Below are positions 8,345-16,518 of a DNA stretch of 64,000 nt, piece after piece. The DNA comes from Maridesulfovibrio sp050916235 (GTDB taxonomy: Bacteria; Desulfobacterota; Desulfovibrionia; Desulfovibrionales; Desulfovibrionaceae). The stretch spans positions 2,418,001 to 2,482,000 of the forward strand of contig NZ_CP104854.1 in assembly GCF_050916235.1 (NCBI RefSeq). The letters run 5' to 3'. The position numbers and the translations under genes are program-made. Numbering within the stretch: the first letter of the stretch is position 1; each line of letters opens with the position of its first letter. A model generated the notes under the pieces. That model did no database searches. It was given only the letters and a program-made list of their open reading frames with translations, and was not told where the DNA came from.

Positions 8345-10576
8345 ATGGAAAATATGCATAACATGGCTGAGCGTTACGGGCGTTTGTGGGCGATAGTCAT
8401 TGCTTTGGTTATTGCCACGCTTGCCGCTACGCTCCTATATAATATGCATACGGAGTACGAAAAGCTGCTGATCCGTCAGGAACGTGCTTCCACTCGAATG
8501 GAACTGGAGACAGTTTCGGTAGGGCTGAACAATGCCCTGAACAGCCGGTTCTCCCTGCTTCTCGGATTGAAAGCCTTTGCAGAGGCAGCCATCAAGCAGG
8601 GGAATGCTGAACTGGAATTTTCCAGATCCTTTGAGGCGTTTGCAGCAGGACTCTACGGATCGGCTGCCGGTATTCGTAATTTCATAATAGCTCCGGGGGG
8701 CGTCAATAAATACGTGTTTCCGTTGGATCGGAATCGCAAGGCCTTGGGGCATAATCTCCTGACAGACACCCGCCCGCAGGTTCGTAAGGATGTTCAGCGG
8801 ACTATTGAAAACGGAAGGATGGCTCTCAGCGGTCCATACGAATTGCGTCAGGGAGGGCTGGGAATAGTCTGCCGGATTGCCGTTTATGAGGACGGAAAGT
8901 TCTGGGGGCTGGTTTCAATGGTTCTGGACGTGCCACCTGTTCTGTCTGAAGCAGGTATCCCGGAGTATTCGCGAAAGAAATTGCTGGCCATTAAGGATGC
9001 TTCAGGAAAACTTTTTTATGGAGAAGGAAAAGTTTACGGTGAGTCGCCCGAGACTCAGCGGATAGCCCTGCCGGAGGGCTACTGGACCCTGGCTGTGGCA
9101 CCCAACGACGGGTGGGGCGGAGAGAGCCGTCTTTCCCTGCTTGTTTTTGATGCTCTGGCGTGGATAGTTGTAATCCTAATCGCAGTATCCTCTTCTCTGC
9201 TGTTTTTCAGACACAGCCGCTTACGTCGGGCCGTAAAGTCACGGACGGCGGAGCTCTATGAGGCCAACCTGAAGCTCGTAGAGGAAAATAAACGAAGAGT
9301 GCAGTCAGAGGGCGAGTTGTGCAGGAGTGAGTTTCGCTTCAGGAGTTTCTTCGAGTCCTCCCCTTTTTCCCTTTGGGAAGAAAATATGAGCGGACTGGTG
9401 CCGATTTTTGAAAGACTGCAGGCGAAGGGAATTGATGATTTTGAATTCTATTTCCGAGAGTCCCGTTCTGACCTGCAGGAATGCCTGGCTGCTATAAAAG
9501 TTATCGATGTGAATCCGGCATCGGTTCTGTTGTTCAAGGCGGAACGCAAGGAAGATTTGCTTCAAGGAATAGCAGATCTGTTCTGTGATACTTCCTGGGA
9601 TCTGTTTGCTCTTGAAGTTGCGGCTCTGGCTTCAGGAAAGCAGCATTTCCATGGAGAAGGCAAAGTGCTTGACCTCACTGGAGTGGAGATGGATGTGCTG
9701 CTTTATGCCGAGGTCATACCCGGTAACGAGGGGCCGCTGGATAAGATCCTGATCACCATTGTTGATATAACTGAGAAACGCAAACTTGAAGAAATAATGG
9801 TTCAGACTGAGAAGATGATGTCCGTTGGAGGACTTGCGGCTGGAATGGCCCATGAGATCAACAATCCGCTGGCCGGTATTCTTCAGGGAGTGCAGAATGT
9901 TATCCGGCGCTTGTCGCCTGATCTCAAAGCAAACGTTGCTGCTGCTGAGTCTGAAGGAATATCTTTTGCGGGGTTGCGCGGCTATCTTGAAAGGAGAGAC
10001 ATTCCTCGTGAACTGGAAAGTATCCGGATTGCAGGAGAACGGGCAGCGCAGGTTGTTCGTAATATGCTTGATTTCAGCAGAAAAAGTGTTTCAGCCTTTT
10101 CAACCTGTGACATAAATTCTCTGCTCAATACTGCCCTTGAGATTGCCTCAAGCGATTATGATCTTAAAAAGAATTATGATTTCAAGTCGATAAAGATTGT
10201 AAGGGAGTTTGATCCGGACGCATCAAATTCCCGTTGCATTTCTTCGGAAATGGAGCAGGTTTTTCTCAATCTGTTCAAGAATGCCGCTCACGCCATGGAA
10301 AAGAGGGGTGGTGAAGGAGAAGCCGTTCTGACGTTGAGGACCAGAAAAGAGCGGAGAAAGGTTGTCGTTGAAGTGGAAGATAACGGGATCGGCATGCCTG
10401 ATAAGATAAGAAAACGCATCTTTGATCCTTTCTTTACAACAAAGCCTCCAGGGGCAGGGACAGGGCTGGGACTTTCGGTTTCCTATTTTATCATCACCAA
10501 GAATCACGGTGGGTCTTTTACTGTAGAGTCCCAGCCAGGGCAGGGTACATGTTTCAGGATAACTATCCCGCAGTAG
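8345..10576 (+). CDS. Membrane sensor histidine kinase (CHASE-type sensor, PAS, HisKA, HATPase)
   Basis: The 743-residue protein has a membrane helix at about 13-32, a periplasmic region of about 230 residues resembling a CHASE sensor (LNSRFSLLLGLKAF near 65-77), and a second helix at about 267-288. A cytoplasmic coiled coil (295-325) and a PAS-like domain (about 327-478) follow. The dimerisation domain has phospho-acceptor H503 (GMAHEINNPLAG). The ATPase domain has N-box NLFKNAAHAM, G1 EDNGIGM, F-box FDPFFTTK and G2 GTGLGL. The ligand is unknown. No response regulator is adjacent. GGAG precedes the ATG by about 10 bases. Confidence 0.9.
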   Translation: MENMHNMAERYGRLWAIVIALVIATLAATLLYNMHTEYEKLLIRQERASTRMELETVSVGLNNALNSRFSLLLGLKAFAEAAIKQGNAELEFSRSFEAFAAGLYGSAAGIRNFIIAPGGVNKYVFPLDRNRKALGHNLLTDTRPQVRKDVQRTIENGRMALSGPYELRQGGLGIVCRIAVYEDGKFWGLVSMVLDVPPVLSEAGIPEYSRKKLLAIKDASGKLFYGEGKVYGESPETQRIALPEGYWTLAVAPNDGWGGESRLSLLVFDALAWIVVILIAVSSSLLFFRHSRLRRAVKSRTAELYEANLKLVEENKRRVQSEGELCRSEFRFRSFFESSPFSLWEENMSGLVPIFERLQAKGIDDFEFYFRESRSDLQECLAAIKVIDVNPASVLLFKAERKEDLLQGIADLFCDTSWDLFALEVAALASGKQHFHGEGKVLDLTGVEMDVLLYAEVIPGNEGPLDKILITIVDITEKRKLEEIMVQTEKMMSVGGLAAGMAHEINNPLAGILQGVQNVIRRLSPDLKANVAAAESEGISFAGLRGYLERRDIPRELESIRIAGERAAQVVRNMLDFSRKSVSAFSTCDINSLLNTALEIASSDYDLKKNYDFKSIKIVREFDPDASNSRCISSEMEQVFLNLFKNAAHAMEKRGGEGEAVLTLRTRKERRKVVVEVEDNGIGMPDKIRKRIFDPFFTTKPPGAGTGLGLSVSYFIITKNHGGSFTVESQPGQGTCFRITIPQ

Positions 10577-10657
10577 GTGTTTTTTTCTCCCTCTTTGCTT
10601 TCATGCAGAAATTCTCTATGCTGTGCCACTGAATCAACTCAAGCACGGATAGCCGAA

Positions 10658-11458
10658 ATGAAAATGAACATTCGTCCCACTACAGTCCTTCTCCTGATCA
10701 TTCTGCTGGTTGTCGGCGTTAATGCCGGCCTTTACCACTTTGGCATGTTCGACTCTTTTCTTGCGAAAATGGAAGGAAAGACTGACCCGGTATCCGGTGA
10801 AGGCCCGGTTGTGCGCAAGGAAGTCAGCAATCTGGTTCTGCCGCTGAAGTCTTCTCAGGAGGAAGGTCAGGATAAAACTGCCGAAGAGCTTAACGAGTCC
10901 GAGATCGGTTCCGGTTATTCCGGTGCCGAGCAGGATGCAGGTGCCCGCAACGAAACCAGTGTTGCTGAGGCTGTTACCGGTTCAGCTGAAGTTTCGGCCA
11001 CTGCTGAAGCTCAAGCCCCTGTTGAAGTCGCGACCACTGCGGAGGCCCCGGCTCCGGCAAAAACAGCTCCTGTAGAGACTGCGAAAAAGGTTGCCTCAAA
11101 GCCCGCCCCGGCTAAGAAGAGTGTTGCTTCTGCCGGTGGAATAGTCGGTCCGCTTGATGTCCGCTGCGCCGCCGGAGAGATTTCATTACGGCTGCCCCTG
11201 ACAGCCCCGGCAGGAAGGGTGAAATGGTTTAATCTGGACAACCCGCGCAGGCTGGTGGTTGATCTGCTTGGTAAATGGGACTGCAAGGGACCGTCTCTCT
11301 ACAAATTGAAGGATTGCGGTGTCGAGAAGATCGTGATCGGTGAGCATCCGGACAAGCTGCGTCTTGTGCTTTATTTCGGGAATACCGGGATACCGGGACG
11401 ACTTTCTTCCGAGGTCAAAAAGAACAAGAAAGAGTTGCTTATAGCTGTTAAATTTTGA
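10658..11458 (+). CDS. AMIN-domain protein, membrane-anchored periplasmic
   Basis: I place the start at ATG 10658, giving 266 residues; the frame is open to 10577, but only the shorter form begins directly before a hydrophobic helix (about 7-24, TVLLLIILLVVGVNA). A long Ala/Pro/Glu-rich linker (about 45-150) with repeated EAPAPAK-like units spans the periplasm. The C-terminal 95 residues are an AMIN domain (LRLPLTAPAGRVKWF, NPRRLVVDLLG, RLVLYF), which targets amidases and secretin-type proteins to the cell wall. There is no catalytic amidase domain. The spacing after the kinase gene is 81 bases, so co-transcription is possible. Confidence 0.8.
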   Translation: MKMNIRPTTVLLLIILLVVGVNAGLYHFGMFDSFLAKMEGKTDPVSGEGPVVRKEVSNLVLPLKSSQEEGQDKTAEELNESEIGSGYSGAEQDAGARNETSVAEAVTGSAEVSATAEAQAPVEVATTAEAPAPAKTAPVETAKKVASKPAPAKKSVASAGGIVGPLDVRCAAGEISLRLPLTAPAGRVKWFNLDNPRRLVVDLLGKWDCKGPSLYKLKDCGVEKIVIGEHPDKLRLVLYFGNTGIPGRLSSEVKKNKKELLIAVKF

Positions 11459-11540
11459 TCTATCTCAGCGAACATTCAATTCAACATTCTGAAAAGTAAG
11501 AATTTATTTCCACGTTTACACTCCTTTAAAGCTTGTTTTG

Positions 11541-11558
11541 CGTCACATAAACGTAACA
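11541..11558 (+). promoter_or_regulatory. Pho-box-like direct repeat upstream of pstB
   Basis: CGTCACA (11541-11547) and CGTAACA (11552-11558) repeat with an 11-base period, the layout of a PhoB site. A looser third copy (GGTCATT) lies at 11563. A TATCTA -10-like hexamer is at 11590-11595. The position before pstB-phoU supports phosphate control, but this is pattern-based. Confidence 0.5.
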
Positions 11559-11651
11559 TACGGGTCATTGCCCTGTAACCAGTCCCGGCTATCTAAAAGG
11601 TCATCCCGGCAGTGAACGGAGGTTCATGCCGTATGTCCGCTTATCAGATCC

Positions 11652-11681
11652 GGGGCCGGAAAGGGTCCGGCCCGTTTTTTT
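11652..11681 (+). terminator. Terminator between the Pho-box-like site and pstB
   Basis: GGGCCGGA (11653-11660) pairs with TCCGGCCC (11666-11673) and is followed by GTTTTTTT. It lies 36 bases before the pstB start and downstream of the Pho-box-like site, so it may attenuate pstB or end a short transcript. Confidence 0.75.
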
Positions 11682-11716
11682 ATGTTATATAAAACTTCTT
11701 CACGGAGAGTGTTCTA

Positions 11717-12478
11717 ATGGGGCAAGCTGTTAAAATCGCTTCAAGGAATCTTGATTTTTATTATGGGGACTTCAAGGCGCTTGAAGGTATCAGCATGGAC
11801 TTTGAAGAGAACCGGGTTACTGCTCTCATCGGTCCTTCCGGTTGCGGTAAGAGTACCTTTCTGCGTTGTCTGAACAGGATGAACGATCTTATCCCCGGTA
11901 CCCGCGTTGACGGTGGCCTTACCCTTGATGATGAAGATATTTACGCACAGGGGCTCGACGTTGTTACCCTGAGAAGGCGTGTCGGTATGGTTTTCCAGAA
12001 GCCTAACCCCTTTCCTAAGTCCATTTTTGAAAACGTTGCCTACGGGCTGCGCGTGAACGGAATTCAGGACAAGGAGTTCATTGCCCGTAAAGTAGAGGAA
12101 AGCCTTAAAGGCGGAGCTCTCTGGGATGAAGTCAAGGATCGCCTGCACTCTTCCGCGCTGGGCCTTTCCGGCGGTCAGCAGCAGCGCCTGTGCATAGCCC
12201 GTGCGCTTGCGGTTGAGCCGGAAGTTCTGCTTATGGACGAGCCTGCATCCGCTCTGGACCCCATTGCCACTCAGAAGATTGAAGACCTGATCCACGAGCT
12301 CAAGAAAAATTTCACCATCATCATCGTTACCCACAGCATGCAGCAGGCAGCCCGTGTGTCGGATCAGACCGCTTTCTTCTATATGGGGCGGCTCATTGAG
12401 GTAGGCAGCACCGAAACAATGTTCACCAAGCCCAAGAACAGACAGACCGAAGACTACATTACCGGACGCTTCGGTTAA
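11717..12478 (+). CDS. pstB: Phosphate ABC transporter ATP-binding protein PstB
   Basis: This is the ATPase of the high-affinity PstSCAB phosphate importer at the cytoplasmic membrane face. It has 253 residues, the usual length. Walker A is GPSGCGKST (39-47), the signature LSGGQQQ (150-156), Walker B VLLMDEP (170-176) and the H-loop Val-Thr-His in IIIVTHSMQQA. PstB-specific features include NRMNDLIPG and MVFQKPNPFPKSI. pstS, pstC and pstA are not next to it; phoU follows 92 bases downstream. Regulation by phosphate is suggested by the Pho-box-like repeat upstream. Confidence 0.97.
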   Translation: MGQAVKIASRNLDFYYGDFKALEGISMDFEENRVTALIGPSGCGKSTFLRCLNRMNDLIPGTRVDGGLTLDDEDIYAQGLDVVTLRRRVGMVFQKPNPFPKSIFENVAYGLRVNGIQDKEFIARKVEESLKGGALWDEVKDRLHSSALGLSGGQQQRLCIARALAVEPEVLLMDEPASALDPIATQKIEDLIHELKKNFTIIIVTHSMQQAARVSDQTAFFYMGRLIEVGSTETMFTKPKNRQTEDYITGRFG

Positions 12479-12570
12479 GTCCGGGCTGTAAGCGGGAGGG
12501 TTTCCACTGCTGCAGTTTAATTTGGTCCGGGTGAAAATGGAAAAGCTATCTGTTTGAGGAGAAAGCAGTC

Positions 12571-13236
12571 ATGGAGCATCGCGCTCATTTTACAAAGAAG
12601 ATGGACGACCTGAAGGTTCAGGTTCTGAGAATGTCCAGCATGGCCGAGACAGCCATGCATAATGCGGTCAAGGCTCTGGCGGAATGTAACGCTGAGCTGG
12701 CCGAAGATATCATCATGAATGATATCAAGATCAACGAGCTTGAATGTGAGCTGGACAAGTTCAATATCGAGCTGCTGGCTCTTGACCAGCCCATGGCACG
12801 CGATCTCAGATTTATTGTCGGAGCCATGCGCATTACCAGCAACCTTGAGCGCATCGGTGATGAGGCCGTCAACCTTGCGCATCGGGCTGTTTTCTTAAGT
12901 ACTAGGCCTCCGCTGCCGTTCAACCAGCTTCTTGAGCAGATGTCCAATGTCACCCGGAACATGGTCAGCATGGCGGTTAAATCCTTTGCCGACGAAGACC
13001 ATGATCTGGCTGCCCGGGTATGCTCCATGGATAACGAGGCCGACAGCCTGAACCTGCGCATCCTGAAAGGACTCATCGAGAATATGGTTTCCGAAACCAG
13101 AATCGTCGAGCGCGGAGTGCATCTGATCATGGCTGCCAACCATCTTGAAAGAATTGCCGATCAGGCCACCAATATTGCCGAATCCGTGATCTTTATTGCT
13201 CAGGGAGTCAATATCAAGCATCAGTGCCGCGGATAG
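12571..13236 (+). CDS. phoU: Phosphate signalling protein PhoU
   Basis: PhoU restrains the PhoR-PhoB phosphate response and PstSCAB transport. The 221-residue protein is all helical, with two repeats of the PhoU domain. Each repeat carries the metal-binding signature: RITSNLERIGDEAVNLAHR near 90-108 and ANHLERIADQATNIAE near 189-204. The start has TGAGGAG upstream. It is the second gene of the pstB-phoU unit and is closed by a terminator. Confidence 0.96.
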   Translation: MEHRAHFTKKMDDLKVQVLRMSSMAETAMHNAVKALAECNAELAEDIIMNDIKINELECELDKFNIELLALDQPMARDLRFIVGAMRITSNLERIGDEAVNLAHRAVFLSTRPPLPFNQLLEQMSNVTRNMVSMAVKSFADEDHDLAARVCSMDNEADSLNLRILKGLIENMVSETRIVERGVHLIMAANHLERIADQATNIAESVIFIAQGVNIKHQCRG

Positions 13237-13259
13237 AGTCGTATTCCGACAGAATTTTT

Positions 13260-13292
13260 GAAAAGGCCGGATGTTTCCGGTCTTTTCGTTTT
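13260..13292 (+). terminator. Terminator of pstB-phoU
   Basis: A 12-bp stem (13260-13271 with 13276-13287, one G-T pair) has a TGTT loop, followed by GTTTTT. Confidence 0.85.
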
Positions 13293-13384
13293 TCTGGAGA
13301 TGGATATACGCTCGGGAAAGAAATGGGGCGGTGAATTTGGTTTACAGGGCGACGTTTTTAGGATAGAAGCAATTCTCTTAATCT

Positions 13385-13598
13385 CTAGCTGGTAAATTCT
13401 TTTTGGAGCAAGGCTCCGGATAAGCTTGCCGGCATTGATTCCCCGTAACGGGCATTAGGGGGAGGGCGGTCTTTATGACCAACGGACAGCTTGGGCATCG
13501 GCTGCCTCGGAACGCATGAGCAGGTTGGATCCAGTGCCTCTCTCCCATAATATATGTGCCGAAATTTTGTCCGAGGACATCGTTGTTGGAGGTAACCC
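13385..13598 (+). promoter_or_regulatory. rpsA upstream/leader region with several hairpins
   Basis: The 362-base gap before rpsA is non-coding. It contains GGAGC/GCTCC (13405-13417), GGTC/GACC (13468-13480), CAGC/GCTG (13487-13504) and a long-range CCTCGG (13505-13510)/CCGAGG (13571-13576) pair just before the Shine-Dalgarno GGAGG (13588-13592). S1 genes in other bacteria are autoregulated through their leaders; a similar role here is inference. Confidence 0.35.
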
Positions 13599-15347
13599 AT
13601 GGAAAACAATGAAAACATGAACGCCGAAATGGAAATGGACTTCGAGGCTGCCCTTGAAGATTACCTGAATGCCGATTTCGGAAACCTGGACGAAGGAAGC
13701 ATCGTTTCCGGTGAAGTTGTCAAAGTAGACAAAGACTTCGTCCTTATCGACGTAAACTTCAAGTCCGAAGGCCAGATCGCAGCATCCGAATTCATGGATG
13801 CTGATGGTAAGATGACCGTTAAGGTCGGTGACAAAGTGGACGTTTTTGTTGCTAACAAAAACGAAAGCGAAGGCACCATCCACCTTTCCCGCGATAAAGC
13901 CAAACGCATGCAGCTCTTTGATAAACTCGAAGAAATGCAGGATCACGAAGGCGTTGTCGAAGGTAGAATCGTTCGCCGCATCAAGGGTGGTTACACCGTC
14001 GATCTCGGCGGAGTGGAAGCATTCCTCCCCGGTTCTCACGTTGATCTGCGTCCCGTCCCCGATATGGACGCTCTCGTGGATCAGACCTACGAATTCAAAA
14101 TTCTCAAAATCAACCGTCGCCGCAGCAACGTTATCGTTTCCCGCCGTGTTCTTCTTGAAGAACAGCGCAATGAAATGCGTTCCCAGCTGCTCGGAACTCT
14201 CGAAGAAGAGCAGACCGTTATCGGTAAGGTCAAGAATATCACCGAATACGGTGTATTCATCGACCTCGGCGGTCTCGACGGACTTCTCCATATCACTGAC
14301 ATGTCCTGGAAGCGCATCAAGCACCCCAAGGAAATGGTCGCACTGGGTGATGAGCTGGAACTGAAAGTCCTGAATTTCGACAAGGAAGGACAGAAAGTAT
14401 CCCTCGGCCTCAAGCAGCTTGTTCCCGATCCGTGGGAAGACATCTCCGGCAAGTACCCCGAAGGTGCCAAGTACTCCGGTAAGGTTACCAACCTCGCCGA
14501 TTACGGTGCATTCGTTGAACTTGAAGCCGGCGTTGAAGGTCTGGTTCACATCTCCGAGATGTCCTGGACCCGCAAACTGCGTCACCCATCCCAGATGGTT
14601 CGCGTAGGCGACGAAGTTGACGTTGTTGTTCTGGGTGTAGACCCCGACAAAAAACGCATCTCCCTTGGTATGAAGCAGGTTAAGCCGAATCCCTGGGATG
14701 TTGTTGCTGAGAAGTTCCCCGAAGGAACCATCCTTGAAGGCCAGATCAAGAACATCACCGAATTCGGTGTGTTCATCGGCATCGAAGACGGCATTGACGG
14801 CCTGATTCACGTTTCCGATATCTCCTGGACCCGCAAGGTTCGCCATCCTTCAGAAGTATACAGCGTGGGCGATACCGTACAGGCTAAAGTCCTCACTGTT
14901 GATAAAGAAAACGAGAAGTTCACTCTCGGCGTAAAGCAGCTTTCCGAAGACCCCTGGTCTCAGGTTCCCACCAAGTACCCCGTGGGCTGCACCCTTGAAG
15001 GACTGATCACCAATATCACCGACTTCGGCCTCTTCGTTGAAGTTGAAGAAGGTATTGAAGGCCTCGTTCACGTTTCCGAAATCTCTCACAAGAAGATCAA
15101 GAATCCTTCCGAGATGTTCAAAGAAGGCGTGACCATTCAGGCTAAAGTAATCCATGTGTCTGCTGATGAGCGTCGCCTCGGCCTCTCCATCAAGCAGCTC
15201 AAGGAAGAAACCGAGAAGCGTCAGCCCAAAGAATTCCGCTCCGGCCCCGCCGACAGCGGCAACACTCTGGGTGAACTGCTGAAACAGAAGCTTGCCGATG
15301 CTACCGAAGCCAAGGCAGCTGCTGAGTCTGAGGATGAAGAATCCTAA
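13599..15347 (+). CDS. rpsA: 30S ribosomal protein S1
   Basis: S1 binds mRNA on the 30S subunit and aids initiation. The 582-residue protein has six S1 OB-fold repeats at roughly 28-95, 112-178, 199-267, 284-354, 371-441 and 458-526. The last four carry the classic G-x-V-x-N-x-x-x-[YF]-G-x-F core (for example GKVKNITEYGVFIDLGG). An acidic N-terminus and an Ala/Glu-rich tail flank them. Shine-Dalgarno GGAGG lies 6 bases before the ATG. sppA overlaps the 3' end by 14 bases, so the two are co-transcribed. Strong codon bias creates a long antisense open frame (13473-14846) that is not a gene. Confidence 0.97.
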   Translation: MENNENMNAEMEMDFEAALEDYLNADFGNLDEGSIVSGEVVKVDKDFVLIDVNFKSEGQIAASEFMDADGKMTVKVGDKVDVFVANKNESEGTIHLSRDKAKRMQLFDKLEEMQDHEGVVEGRIVRRIKGGYTVDLGGVEAFLPGSHVDLRPVPDMDALVDQTYEFKILKINRRRSNVIVSRRVLLEEQRNEMRSQLLGTLEEEQTVIGKVKNITEYGVFIDLGGLDGLLHITDMSWKRIKHPKEMVALGDELELKVLNFDKEGQKVSLGLKQLVPDPWEDISGKYPEGAKYSGKVTNLADYGAFVELEAGVEGLVHISEMSWTRKLRHPSQMVRVGDEVDVVVLGVDPDKKRISLGMKQVKPNPWDVVAEKFPEGTILEGQIKNITEFGVFIGIEDGIDGLIHVSDISWTRKVRHPSEVYSVGDTVQAKVLTVDKENEKFTLGVKQLSEDPWSQVPTKYPVGCTLEGLITNITDFGLFVEVEEGIEGLVHVSEISHKKIKNPSEMFKEGVTIQAKVIHVSADERRLGLSIKQLKEETEKRQPKEFRSGPADSGNTLGELLKQKLADATEAKAAAESEDEES

Positions 15348-16212
15348 GAAAGGGTTCTCTGTCAGACATCCGTTTCTATTCGGTTTCAGTCTGCTTATAA
15401 TGGCTGTGGTCCTCTTCTGGGGGGCCGCAGCCTTTTTTCATGGCAGCGCTCTGTTCTCATCCGGAAAGATCGGCATCGTCAGTGTGCAGGGGACCATCAC
15501 CGACTCATTGTCTACGGTTAAATTTCTGCGCGAATTGCGCCGGGATGACTCTGTAAAAGGCGTATTGCTGCGCATAAATTCCCCCGGAGGAACCATTGCT
15601 CCATCGCAGGAACTTTACCACGCTGTAAAAGCCTTTGCCGAAGTCAAACCGATAGTTGCGTCATTCGGTACTGTGGCTGCTTCCGGCGGTTACTATGCTG
15701 CGGCTCCGGCCACGAAAATCATGGCCAGTTCCGGGTCAATAACCGGTTCCATCGGCGTCAAAGCCGAATATGCCAGCTTCCACCAACTGCTTGATAAACT
15801 CGGGGTCAAACCCGTAATCATAACCAGCGGTGCGCTCAAGGGAGCAGGATCTCCTTACTCCGAATTGACTCCGGAACAGCGCGAATACCTGACATCCCTG
15901 ATAATGGACATACACAACCAGTTCGTTGATGATGTGGCCAGGGCCCGCAAGCTGGACCGCAAGGATGTTGAGAAGATCGCCGACGGCAGGGCTGTTACCG
16001 GTCGTGAGGCCGTGGAGCTCGGACTTGTGGACCGCATCGGCGGTTTTGAGGAATCCGTGACTGTTCTCAAGGCCCTGTGCGGAATCGAAGGAGATGCCGC
16101 CGTAGTCGAAGGCCCTGAAGAGGAAAAACCGCTTATCCGCGAGATTCTAGGGTATTTCGGAATTGTTCCGGAAGGGACCGCCACTGGTGACGGTTTGATT
16201 TTTTCGTTTTAG
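15334..16212 (+). CDS. sppA: Signal peptide peptidase SppA (short, 36K type)
   Basis: This membrane-bound serine protease clears cleaved signal peptides. I start at ATG 15334 (AGG upstream; MKNPKKGF followed by a membrane helix at 14-36), giving 292 residues, the length of single-domain SppA. The Ser-Lys dyad is visible: S117 in TVAASGGYYAA and K169 in GALKGAGSPYSE. The oxyanion region RINSPGGTIAPSQE is also present. It overlaps rpsA by 14 bases, an arrangement that implies translational coupling. It is closed by the terminator at 16319. Confidence 0.94.
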   Translation: MKNPKKGFSVRHPFLFGFSLLIMAVVLFWGAAAFFHGSALFSSGKIGIVSVQGTITDSLSTVKFLRELRRDDSVKGVLLRINSPGGTIAPSQELYHAVKAFAEVKPIVASFGTVAASGGYYAAAPATKIMASSGSITGSIGVKAEYASFHQLLDKLGVKPVIITSGALKGAGSPYSELTPEQREYLTSLIMDIHNQFVDDVARARKLDRKDVEKIADGRAVTGREAVELGLVDRIGGFEESVTVLKALCGIEGDAAVVEGPEEEKPLIREILGYFGIVPEGTATGDGLIFSF

Positions 16213-16318
16213 TTGATTGCCTCCCCAGCCCCTCTCCCCAAAAGACGCTTTAATATGTTTCGCTTCATTGGTGTGTCGGATCGGGAGGAGATTGTGAGGG
16301 CTGTTTTGTACATGATAA

Positions 16319-16364
16319 GGCCACAATATCTGACAAGATATTGTGGCCTAGTTTCTTTATTTTT
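16319..16364 (+). terminator. Terminator downstream of sppA
   Basis: A perfect 13-bp stem (16319-16331 with 16336-16348) with loop GACA is followed by a T-rich tail, about 105 bases after the sppA stop. Confidence 0.85.
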
Positions 16365-16430
16365 GCGTGTTGCCTTAATTTCAGAAAACACAATGAGTAT
16401 GCTGCGTTGATTCCGAGAAATAGCCTGACA

Positions 16431-16508
16431 CTAAAAGGGATTACAAAGGGGCTTAGCTCCTTTGGCCGCCGGAGGCGAAATCAAACCGTCAAAAGCGCAA
16501 AGCGCATC
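16431..16508 (-). repeat. Dispersed 3'-end repeat, copy A (downstream of degP)
   Basis: Read on the minus strand it has a GCGC-TTT-GCGC hairpin, then GACGGTTTGATTTCGCC, TCCGGCGGCC, and AAAGGAGC-TAA-GCCCCTTT followed by a T-rich run. The first part recurs at 17937-17970. It sits just after the degP stop and can act as its terminator. The rest of the 16213-16518 gap holds the sppA terminator and nothing else I can assign. Confidence 0.6.
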
Positions 16509-16518
16509 AGAATTATTT

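Noticed and set aside
13473..14846. 457-residue open frame on the minus strand inside rpsA
   Set aside because: It is fully antisense to the clear S1 protein gene; strong codon bias of rpsA removes stops from the opposite strand. No domain, no ribosome site.
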